Below are positions 47,082-56,130 of a stretch of DNA of 64,000 nt, one piece after another. The notes under the pieces are model-generated. The model did not search any database. It saw nothing but the letters and a program-made list of their open reading frames with translations, and was not told the origin of the DNA. Numbering within the stretch: position 1 is the stretch's first letter; each line of letters opens with the position of its first letter. Made by a program: the position numbers and the translations under genes. Origin of the DNA: Eupeodes corollae (taxonomy: Eukaryota > Arthropoda > Insecta > Diptera > Syrphidae); assembly GCF_945859685.1 (NCBI RefSeq), contig NC_079147.1, forward strand, positions 65,316,946-65,380,945, given 5' to 3'.

Positions 47082-47924
47082 ATGTGGAGTGAAGGCGGTA
47101 GCCTACGCGATGATTTGGTGCAATTGGTGTCAGGAAAGTACACCTCTGTGATTAGTGGAATCACGAAGTTAGCTTTGAAGAAAGTTAGCAGCTGGGCCAC
47201 GAGTTGGGGACTAGGAGTTAACCAAAGTAAAACTGAACTGTTGCTCTTTACCACCAAAACTAAAGTACCGCCCTTCACGCTACCTCGACTCAACGGTCAA
47301 ATCCTATCATTGTCTTCCAGTGCAAAATATTTGGGAGTTATACTCGACCCTAAACTAAACTGGAAACTAAATATTGAAGTACGGGTTCAGAAGGCCTGTG
47401 TTGTCTTCTACGCCTGCAGCAAAACTTTCGACAAAAAGTGGGGACTTCAGTCGAAGATGATTTTATTTACGTACACAGTAGTAGTACGTCGAATCTTTAC
47501 ATATGGGTCGATTGTGTGGTGGCCTGCTCTTAGCAAAGCCTATAATATTGATAAGCTAAAAAAGGTTCAGAGAACAGCTTGCGTGGGCACCACAGGGGCC
47601 ATGACTACTTGCCCAACGTATGCCTTAAACGTTATTTTGGATCTTCTACCAATCGACCTTTTTATTAAATACATAGTTTCCTGCAGCGCTATTAGGCTGA
47701 AGGATTCAAATAGCTGGTTGTCAAAACCTTATGGTGCCAGCAACACTACGAAATTGATTCCCTCAGATATTATCTCGGTAGACACTGACTACTGCACTCC
47801 TACTTTGAGCCTTAGTCAGGGTTTTAAGGTTATTTTCCCATCCAGAGAAGATTGGGAGGATGACATCGTGTCGATAAGTTTTGACACAACCATCTTTACT
47901 GACGGCTCAAAGATGAAGTGCTGA
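47082..47924 (+). pseudogene. RT palm-to-connection segment of family L copy L3 (280 codons)
   Basis: The longest open frame in the window. It starts just inside the catalytic box (RDDLVQLVSG in this frame, YADDLVLLVSG-like in intact relatives; a 1-bp deletion upstream moves the Tyr-Ala out of frame). It continues with WATSWGLGVNQSKTELLLFT (motif D), AKYLGVILDPKLNWKLNIEV (motif E), then FTYGSIVWWPALSKAYNIDK, RTACVGTTGAMTTCPTYALN, LDLLPIDLFI and ends in the RNase H start IFTDGSKMKC. The downstream RNase H continues two frames away. The start codon is accidental. The unbroken length suggests it is younger than the other family L copies. Confidence 0.88.
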
Positions 47925-48235
47925 CTTGGTTCTGGGATCTTTTCATCTTTTCTGAGTCCCTTAATGTAGCTAAATTCTTTAGGCTTCCTGACTTTGCTAG
48001 TGTTTTTCAGGCTGAACTGCTGGCAATATGGGAGGCATGTAAGAAACTTAAACAAAGCCCAAACCAAAACCAAAATGCGGCTATTTTTACAGACAGTCAG
48101 GCAGCTGTCAAAGTTATTAACTCGGCCATATCCTCATCTAAATTGGTCCAGCAATGTCGCGATGAGCTTGCGAGACTGAATATTATCCCCAATGTCGACC
48201 TGATCTGGGTTCCGGGATATAGTAGTATCGTGTGA
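47918..48235 (+). pseudogene. RNase H domain segment of family L copy L3
   Basis: 105 codons. After about 15 non-homologous codons it reads SESLNVAKFFRLPDFASVFQ, AELLAIWEACKKL (second acidic box, Glu), NAAIFTDSQAAVKVINSAIS (third box, Asp) and LVQQCRDELARLNIIPNVDL, IWVPGYSSIV. The usual His of WVPGHSG is Tyr. The final acidic box NERADEQA lies just after the stop at 48,233. LINE RNase H would degrade the template RNA after reverse transcription. Confidence 0.85.
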
Positions 48236-48870
48236 AATGAACGGGCTGACGAGCAAGCTAAGCAAGGATCGGCCCTTCATAGCTCACTTGTGGAAATGGT
48301 TAACATTCCTCTTGGTGCTATGAAGGGTAAAATCAAACCGAAGGTGGAGCTATTTACCCAACTGCGTTATATCTAGGAAGATATGGCTCACCTACAATAA
48401 AACCCGTACAAACGATCTTTTGTGCAGGCCAAGGCAAGACATATCCATAATTGTTGAGGTTTGCACCGGACATTGGTTAAAAAAATTCATGCGGAGAAGT
48501 TGGGTATCTCTTACAACACCTTTTGCCGTAGTTGTAGTGGCCAAAGATAAAGTGAAACGATAATCCATTTCCTCTGCAAATGTCCTTCTTTGGCAAACAG
48601 TAAAATGAAATACTTTGGAAAATCATTTTTTCACGAACTTGATGAGCTTTCTGAGACAAAATAGCTCAATGCTACAAAATGGCTCTAACATAATCGCTAT
48701 AAAGCTTCTCTATAAATCTTTCCCTTTCTATCACAGGTCAAACGAGTTTTTGGTATCAAAACGACGCACTATAGCGCTAATTGGATTTCAGGCTAGGTTG
48801 CCTTTAGATCGCCATTTCTACATACCTAATGACCATCACGTAAGTTGAAAACATGAAAAGATTATAAGAC

Positions 48871-49065
48871 CAGATTCAATGCTGAAACTTAAAGTTTTAC
48901 CAATATCTATATATTAATGGAGAACAAATGCTAAATTTTGTTTTTACCAAATTTGATATAATTTTGGTTCAAAGAACTTTATCAGATAGCAACTACCTAA
49001 AAAGAGGAATGCCTCTGGTAGAATGAAGCCGTTCAAACGTGCACTCTCAAAATACTCGTCATTAG
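48871..49065. other. Short AT-rich spacer
   Basis: No feature recognised between the two LINE relics. Confidence 0.4.
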
Positions 49066-49069
49066 TATT

Positions 49070-49575
49070 GAAAATTAAATTGTTGGTCGAAGACGTAGCT
49101 CTTACAATTTAACCTCAAACGAGGCCTTATGGGGGCCATGTAGTAAATTACCTTCACTATGGTGTCAAGTCGACTTTAGTGAAACAGCCGTTTTGTCAGA
49201 CCGAAGTCTCCTATGTACCTAGTCACAGCAGCATTCATATCTAATCTATCATAGATCTAAACAGATACCGAGGTACTTCCATACATTGTTGGTCGTTAAT
49301 TGCTGCTCGTGAAGATCTACGATTATCATCTTAGGCCAATTGTTGCACGAATCGTTACTTGCCATAGCCAACGGAATCCCAAACAGAATTGTCTCCGATT
49401 TTCGAACGTCTATTTTTAGTTTCCGTTCGTCGTGACATCGCTGAAATCTTTCTCCAAGAAAATTCTAATGACCTCAACCTTTCATGCCGTTCAGTATGCA
49501 ATAAGATCGTCGGCGTACGCAATTGCCTTAGTAAGACTTCCCATCAGATCGATGGTGTTAACGGTGGAGGTCCCT
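49070..49575 (-). mobile_element. Reverse-transcriptase fragment, unassigned LINE
   Basis: On the minus strand, from about 49,560 leftwards: MGSLTKAIAYADDLIAY (motif C with intact ADD, about 49,545-49,500), a frameshifted segment equivalent to KVEVIRIFLEKDFSDV, then KLKIDVRKSETILFGIPL (about 49,420-49,370), and DLHEQQLTTNNVWKYLGICL (motif E, about 49,315-49,260). This is a different RT from families A, B and L: the spacing and words around the ADD box do not match them. It ends raggedly near 49,070. Confidence 0.72.
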
Positions 49576-49599
49576 CTTAAAGAACATTTTTAACAGCCT

Positions 49600-49635
49600 A
49601 ACTTACCAACCATCATGCCACGAGTATTAGTATAC
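49600..49635 (-). mobile_element. Possible SINE 5' tip
   Basis: ACTTACCAACCATCATGCCA followed by CGAGTATTAG resembles the 5' tip of the tRNA-headed SINE in reverse (CACTAACCATCATGCCACGGG at 59,306-59,325). No SINE body follows. Confidence 0.35.
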
Positions 49636-49938
49636 GATGGTTAGAAAAGTCGAAAAAGCAGGTCCTGTGATTTTGTCCGGCTGTCTGTACTCCTATCTAC
49701 AACCTAAGTCATTGTATCGATTGAGTTCACCCTTGGAACTTAAGGTTATAAACAGATTCACGTTCAGCGATACAAAAATAAAAAAAATAACTCAAAAAAT
49801 AAACGATAGATTTTTATAAAATTATCCCTGCTTTCAATAACTTGTCTTCTTTCAATAAAAAAAATTATCTTTTTGTTGTACCTCAAAAGGGATACCCGCC
49901 CCCCCACATAACCGCTATTTTTTAAACATATACATTTT
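49636..49938. other. Short spacer, no gene seen
   Basis: About 300 bp of AT-rich DNA with a C-rich run (CCCGCCCCCCC, 49,895 area). Nothing recognised. Confidence 0.4.
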
Positions 49939-49939
49939 T

Positions 49940-50980
49940 AACTTCCCATATGAAGTTATTGTACTGTCAAATTGAAAATTTTGACATTTCTCGACGTTTC
50001 AAGGTCCCTGGAGTCGAAATAAAAGATTTTTAGAAAGGTGTCTGTGCTTGCGTGCGTACGTACGTTTGCGACGTTTTTTCGTCGTCCATAGCTCAAGAAC
50101 CAGAAAATATATCGATTTCAAATAAATTTTGTTATACAGATAATAAGGCAGAAAGATGCAGAAAGGGCGTGGGTGGTTTTTTTACCATAGCAGTTTGAAA
50201 AAAAAAAGGTGAAAATTTTGGTTAACCCTAAATATCTTACGCACCAAAAACGCAAGAGACTTGAATTAAATTTTATATAATATATTGTAACGTGACATCA
50301 AAGAAGTATATTTTTTGAAAAACAAATCCATTTAACGAGTTTTTTTTATAAAACAAAAAAACTGAGAAAAAAAATTTGTCACCTCCAAAATTTTATGATT
50401 TCATCTCCAAAACAGTTTTGTGGAACGAAGAATAATGTATTTGACATCTGATAATCATCATCTGATAAAATTTTGAGAAAAAATTGAATTGACAGTTTTT
50501 TTTATAAAAAATAAAAATCTAAAAAAACATTACTCAAAGTTGGTAAAAATTGAATATCGATTCAAATATCTTTTCAAAAACTTGAAATTTAGGCACCAAA
50601 CTTATTTTATGTCATAAGAAATATTGTTTTCAACATTCTGAAAAATGTTGAGAAAAATCGAATTGACAGTTTTTTTTACAAAAATTAAAAACCAAAAAAA
50701 AAATAACAAAAGTTGGTAAAATATAATTTTCGACTCAAATATCTTTTCAAAGATTAAAAATATTGGCTTCAAACTTATTTTATTTCACAGAAAATATTGT
50801 TTTCGATGTTCAGTAATTTTTGTATAAAAATTCAACTGTCCGTTTATTCATAAAAAATCTACAAAAAATAGTACGCAAATTTGGTAAAAATTGATACGAG
50901 TACATATAGACAAACTTTTAAGCCAGACAAATCGACAGATGGGATGGGAAGTTATCAGTGTGGGTCGCATCCCAGCCTCT
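49940..50980 (-). repeat. R element, copy R5 (reverse orientation, both ends visible)
   Basis: The cleanest copy. The left end AACTTCCCATATGAAGTT (49,940-49,957) is nearly a palindrome. The right end has ATGGGAAGTTATCAGTGTGG followed by the block GTCGCATCCCAGCC. Internal units start with GACAGTTTTTTTTA at 50,491 and GACAGTTTTTTTTAC at 50,665, a spacing of 174 bp. They carry GAGAAAAATCGAATT, AAAGTTGGTAAAA and CAAATATCTTTTCAAA. The block GTGCGTACGTACGTTTGCGA (about 50,050) lies near the left end. The arrangement is the reverse complement of R1 and R3/R4. No coding capacity is seen. Confidence 0.85.
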
Positions 50981-53900
50981 TTTTTTAGAATATATTTGAT
51001 ACATTTGGATCTTATTTCCTTCTCTTATAGACATTCTTCGGTGGTTCAATTTAATAAACGTCACTTAGAAGGAATTTTTATTTAGTCATAATATTTTTTT
51101 AACTTAGTCCATGAAATAAGACCTAACCCTTCGGTATTCTAAGTTACCTTATTTGGTTGATAGAGTCTAGCCTTTTACTAATACTGCTAAGTATATTATT
51201 TACTAGAAAACAGGATTGTCTTTTATTTAAGGAATGCAACATCTTACTTTTTTTTATTAACTTACGTAGTACTTAATCGAGTCAATATCAGATTCAATTT
51301 TTCTTTTCCAACTTACCTGCAACGAAAAAAAATATATGTATATAAAATTAATACTACAAATTTATAACATAATTTTTTGTTAAGTTTTATATATTTTTAA
51401 CACATTTTAATGTGAAGTTTGCAAAAAACGGATATGGAAAAATAATAAACAATTTTTTATTTGTATAATCTGATAAAGCAAGTAATCGTTTTTTTTTTTA
51501 AGCTTTGTGTGTTGTAAGCTATCACTTATTTAAAAAAAAAAAAACAATTTTCAATATCATTATGGCTCTTAGTAGTTTTCTCACATCACTAAATATAAAC
51601 CCTTTCTTTTCAATATAGGTGTTCAATTAAAACGAATAACTACCATGATACATAATTCATGTTGTTTAAGGAGCTATATTTCCATGACGAATCTATCAAT
51701 TTCATTCCATCAAAATTTTGATCATAATAAAACGCAACAAAATATTTTCGTTCCAAATCATCGCATGACCTTTAAAACTAAACGATATTACTAAATTAAA
51801 TACGCTCATTTTATTTTTATATCAAATTTTCCTACACACATATTTTCCTGTATATTCAAAATTCCATCAGCAGTACTCGAACATTTTCAAAAGCTTTGTT
51901 CTTTCAAGGAATAAAAACAGCTTCATCCTTGTTAAAGAAAAAAAAAACAAATCCAAACTCCCACAGGACGAAACAAAAACAACAAAAATTGAATATAAAT
52001 GAACTCATTAAATCAAACGCCCGCATCAGCTCATACCTATATAGACCAATAATAAAAAAAGGACATTGATGTCCTGTTGAAAAAAAATGAAATTTAATTT
52101 TCCAAACAAAACATACATACCTACAAATACTTATTCATATAATATAAACACGAGACGTAAATCAAAATTCGCGACTTCCTTTGAGAGGTCACAGAAAAAA
52201 GATCGAAGCATCCTTTTGTACAAAATAATTTGACTTTGAGCTCAAAAATAAAAAAAATTAAGGATTATGGAAAGATTCTTTGAAAATGGCAGAATTTAAA
52301 AAGGTTCGTATTTTCTTTTTGTTTGGGGTTCATCCTACTTATTTGTTTGTGTGTGTATTTAACTGTTTTTATTGTAAGGACAGTGTAGAACTTTTGGCCA
52401 CTTTGTCAATATACATCGACGACGACACCGACCAAGGACGAAGGACGTTCTGCTTCATAAAAAAAGTCAACCATTTGGCTTATATAGTCTCAGAAAAGGT
52501 TAAGTGAATTTGTCACGATAGTCAGGATAACGATATTTCATATCAGAAGGATGTAAAGTGGATGAGAGAACAAAAACGAAATGAAACGAAAAAAAAACGA
52601 GATTGAAATAAACAGGGACATACAAGATATTCCAGGATATTTCAGGCTGTGACAGTTAAGTGCTGAAACTTTTAACATTTTGAAGTGGGACCATCTGATA
52701 CGGACAAATTAATTTGCTATTTAATATGAAGAGTATATCCTTTAGAGTGTCATTTAATAGCCCGCACAGAACAGAAAACACACACACTCACACACAATAA
52801 CAGACATTTTTTAAGGATATATACCACTTAAAATAAATAAATTTTCGGCGAAAATTTGGTTGTCCTTGTTTCTGGTGCTGCCAGTGGCTCCTTGGAAATA
52901 CATAACATATAAAATGCATGCCACAGAAATAAAAAAAAGTGAAACGCAAAGTGAAAAATGTAAAGCAATTTAAATTGCCATCACATGAAAAAGGATACAT
53001 GGTTGGGAAGCTCGTATCATATATTCACCGTGTAAGCAGCAACTATTTTTAACACCCTTCTGGCTTGAGAAGTATGCAAGTTTTGTAAGTATCCTGTATG
53101 CGGTACATATAGTCCCCTCCCCAAAAAACGGAAGCCTTATATGAAAGCTCATGCATACTCGGATTCGGATGTACTTGTATACGTAGAAAAGGAAGAGAAT
53201 ATCCTTATGAATATCTATATATTTATATTGGTTGCACAAAACTATTGCTGCAAAAGCAAGGACACAAATTTCTTCGTCTGGTCTGGGATTAGGATATGTA
53301 GTATGTATTTTGTATTTTCAGTCTTGCAACAAGGATATTTATGTGCGGTTCACTTTGTGCTGCTTTTATATTATTTCTCAATGGGTGAATTGTTTTCTAG
53401 GGTAGAAATAAATAGGATCAGACAGTGATTGAATGCACGTTTGGTGTTTGAAGCTCTCTCGGAAATAAAACGATCTGGAGCGTGTGCGATGGGATTTGAT
53501 GGAAAATTATTTGAGTGAAGTTTTAGAATAAATTGTTTGGCACTCTTCTGGTTATATCTTTGTAGGATATGTCTCTTCTTTTATAAGATCTTTGTTTTAT
53601 TTAAAGTTAGATGAAAATTGTTTCTTTCTTTTTTTTTTAATGTTGCGAGGGATTTTGTGGACTTTGACACAATTTTGTGTGGCATTTACTTTTAAGGACA
53701 TTTTATTGTTTTTTGACATATACTAAGAGAAAACTTTTTTTCGGAGAAATTTAAATGGCAAAAATATACGTCATATTTAATCAAAATATATGTCTTTATA
53801 TTTCTGACACATACTAAGGGGTTACTTAAAGGGTAGGAATTGAGAGAAAAGTCGAATGAACAGATAAAAGTGTGTTTTTTTTTTATTAAGATATTTTGGG

Positions 53901-54080
53901 ATTAATCCTTGAAGATAGTTGTAAAAGGAAATTGCCAAAAGGTCGATGCAAAAGATAATTGGTAATATTGAGTAATAATCATTGCTTTTTGTTAGGGATC
54001 AGACGCAAACTTCTTGCTTGCTCTACCAACAAAAGTTTCAATAAATTGCAGTTTTTAGATATTTTCTCGAAGTCCAAAGC
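50981..54080. other. AT-rich spacer, no gene seen
   Basis: About 3.1 kb. It contains the perfect palindrome GGACATTGATGTCC-like word near 52,061, a GAC-rich patch (52,417-52,446), and a CA run near 52,778-52,797. Frames up to 95 codons show no motif. Confidence 0.45.
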
Positions 54081-54089
54081 CTTGAAATA

Positions 54090-54471
54090 GTGTGCTGGTC
54101 AAATTCCTTTTTTCATGTTGTTAAAACCTGCTTCAGTGTTTTCCCGCTTCTAGGCACATCAGACCAATGTAACGTACGAGTATCTGCAAATTTCTCATGT
54201 CATACAAGAAAAAACTCATATGAGAACCGTTTGGAAATATGGAAAAGCCAACTGGGACTGTCTCAACGAATTCTTTAGGAACTTTAACTGGTTACTATGC
54301 TTCCTAGATAGTGATGTGGATTGCAGCCCAGAATCGGTTGGAAACTTAATTCTTTGTGGAATGAAAAACTTTATCTCGAATAGGGTAAAATCTATCAAAA
54401 ATAAGAAAACTCATGGTTTAATTGACGCTGCCAGACAGTGCCATGAGTCATCCTGTTCTCGAGAGCGTTAG
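54090..54471 (+). pseudogene. Endonuclease end and linker of family A copy A5
   Basis: Two overlapping frames (54,090-54,278 and 54,220-54,471). The first ends with LGTSDQCNVRVSANFSCHTR, which corresponds to the last conserved block of a LINE apurinic-type endonuclease. The second covers the linker to the RT: WKYGKANWDCLNEFFRNFNW, ESVGNLILCGMKNFI, and AARQCHESSCSRER. The frame change near 54,220 is a frameshift. The SDH His is changed to Gln, which would impair the nuclease. Confidence 0.65.
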
Positions 54472-55489
54472 CCATTTTATGAGACACTGAAAATTCTTGA
54501 TATGCACGAATCCGCTGGCCCGCATAGTATCCCCCTATTGTTGTAAAGATTTGGTCTTCAACGCTGGAAAAACCACTTCGTAAGTTTCTCCATCTTTCCT
54601 ACTCTACAAGTCTATTTTCTGAGCTCATTGAAAACAGTATGAGTTCAGAATGTCCCTTAAAAAGTGAAATTCTTCTCCCCTTCTAACAATAGGACTCACA
54701 TCCTTTTTCTCCAAGGCCATGGAAACGTTTAATTATTATCAGAAATATCTCGAAGAACAAAAGCTTCTTAATGACCAGCAGTATGGCTTTCGTAGCAAAA
54801 GGTCCACTGATGATCTCATGATGTATCTCGCCGAACAGTAAAACAAATCTTTACATCGCTTTGGAGAAAGCAATATTATTGCATTTGATATTACAAAGGT
54901 ATTTGATAGAATTTCACACCAAGCTCTCTTATTGAAAATGCGTTATTATGGTATTGATGAATCTCTTCTTCTTTGGATAATAAACTACTAAAGTTGTATC
55001 GTTGATTTAAATCTGAAACTCATAAATTTAATGCTGGTGTCCCTCAGGGGTCCCTTTTGACTCCGACTCTCTTCCTCATATTCATAAACGATCTCTTTTC
55101 TGCCACTTTTAATCTATTAAACTTTTTCGCCGATGACAGTACCTTCTGCTTTTTATATTCGTTTCTAGATTCACATCCTTGACCTTCAGATATGGAATTT
55201 CAGCTGCAGCGTATGTTAAGCTAAATCTGCAATGGGGAATTATTAACAGAGAAGAATTTAATGCTTCAAAAACCGAATGCTATCTTTTTTCGTTGAAGCG
55301 GAATTCAAACAAAGCTGCTTGGTGCTTAAAATTTGTCCGACGCTACGGTTTATAAAGACTTTCCAATATAATTGAATATAATTCGAATATCTAGCCAAAG
55401 AAACAAGATACAATTTCTTGGATAGAATTCAAAAAAGGGCTTTGGAAATGATAGATGATAAAACTGTAACCGAAGCATTTTCTTTGTTC

Positions 55490-55502
55490 TACAGATTTTT
55501 TG
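55490..55502. repeat. Target-site duplication, left copy (SINE copy 4)
   Basis: TACAGATTTTTTG, identical to 55,807-55,819. Confidence 0.9.
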
Positions 55503-55806
55503 GCAGTACCAGTGGCATGATGGTTAGTGCGTTGGACTATCATCCCAGTGGTCTTAGCTTTGATCCCTGCCTATGCCATCTAAAGTCTTTTCACGGGTAC
55601 TGCCTCTTAAGAGGAATTGACAATTTCTCCAAGGATAACTCTTGTCATGAAAAAGTGCTTTCTTAAATTAGCCGTTCGGATTCGGCACATAAACTGTAGG
55701 TCCCCTCTATTCCTGACAACATTAGTCGCACACAGGAATGGTTAAGAGTTGTAAAACACTAGGCCCTAGTTCTCAACGGACTGTTGCGCCTATCAATTTA
55801 TTTATT
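55503..55806 (+). mobile_element. tRNA-headed SINE, copy 4, inserted in a LINE, with 13-bp duplication
   Basis: Nearly complete. Head: AGTGGCATGATGGTTAGTGC (55,511 on, A box), then AGCTTTGATCCCTGCC (B box position), then the common body with CACGGGTACTGCCTCTTAAG, TTAGCCGTTCGGATTCGGCA, ACTGTAGGTCCCCTCTATTC, CACTAGGCCCTAGTTCTC and AACGGACTGTTGCGCC, and a tail of ATTTATTTAT type. Flanked by a perfect 13-bp duplication of target sequence from family A copy A5. This fixes the SINE boundaries and shows it jumped after A5 had inserted. Confidence 0.92.
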
Positions 55807-55819
55807 TACAGATTTTTTG
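55807..55819. repeat. Target-site duplication, right copy (SINE copy 4)
   Basis: TACAGATTTTTTG, identical to 55,490-55,502. Confidence 0.9.
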
Positions 55820-56130
55820 ACAATCAATGTTCTGTCGAAATTTTCAGCTCAATTCTTCCCCCTTAAACGTTTCAGCCGTAATACTCACACTTCTAAAAAT
55901 GAATTGCAATTTACCCATTGGCTCAATTTCTGGGGTAATGTCAAGTATTGAGTTTATTTTGTAAACCACACATCAAGAATGTGGATGCTTTGTTCAACTC
56001 TTTATTTCCCCTTTCGTTTTGATATTCAAAACTTTAAGACCAATATGCACCGATGCCTCTTTTTATATCTTTCCCTATTTTCTATTTCCCTAACGTTCGC
56101 TTTTTATTAAGGGTGTTTAACAACCCCTTG

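Larger units (their letters stand above)
47080..48870 (+). mobile_element. Family L LINE relic, copy L3: best preserved RT-RNase H-Cys/His 3' half
   Basis: 5'-truncated copy, plus strand, starting in the catalytic box of the reverse transcriptase. Order: VAYA|DDLVQLVSG with a 1-bp deletion just before DD (47,107-47,109), the RT thumb and a connection domain (47,082-47,924), the RNase H start IFTDGSK (about 47,894), QAELLAIWEA (about 48,009), FTDSQAAVKVI (about 48,088), WVPGYS (H of the VPGHS loop is Y) and NERADEQA (about 48,237), then a decayed Cys/His tail (FCRSCSGQR, then IIHFLCKCPSLA, about 48,518-48,600). Its 3' end reaches about 48,870. Its order of domains fits the LOA/I groups; the clade is not certain. 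Confidence 0.85.
54085..56130 (+). mobile_element. Family A LINE relic, copy A5, carrying a SINE
   Basis: The most 5'-extended family A copy. It starts in the end of the endonuclease domain: GTSDQCNVRVSANFSCHTRK near 54,150 matches the SDH-type end, with His replaced by Gln. Then IWKYGKANWDCLNEFF-like text, an RT fingers region with GNIIAFDITKVFDRISHQAL (54,865-54,925, motif A; F-D-I-x-K-x-F-D) and KMRYYGIDESLLLWI. Then a frameshifted motif B, FFADDSTFCFLYSF (about 55,125-55,165, catalytic pair intact), REEFNASKTECYLF, and the C-terminal part (DRIQKRALEMIDDKTVTEAF). The SINE inserted at 55,503 splits the C-terminal domain, which resumes at 55,807 as DFLTINVLSK-like text and SRNTHTSKNELQF. Confidence 0.82.

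Noticed and set aside
47082..47924. The 280-codon open frame as a functional host gene
   Set aside because: Its motifs are LINE RT and RNase H start, its start codon is accidental, and homologous decayed copies lie at 0.5 and 24 kb.
55503..55580. Free-standing tRNA gene
   Set aside because: The A- and B-box-like sequence is the head of a SINE with a long body and target-site duplications, not a tRNA gene.
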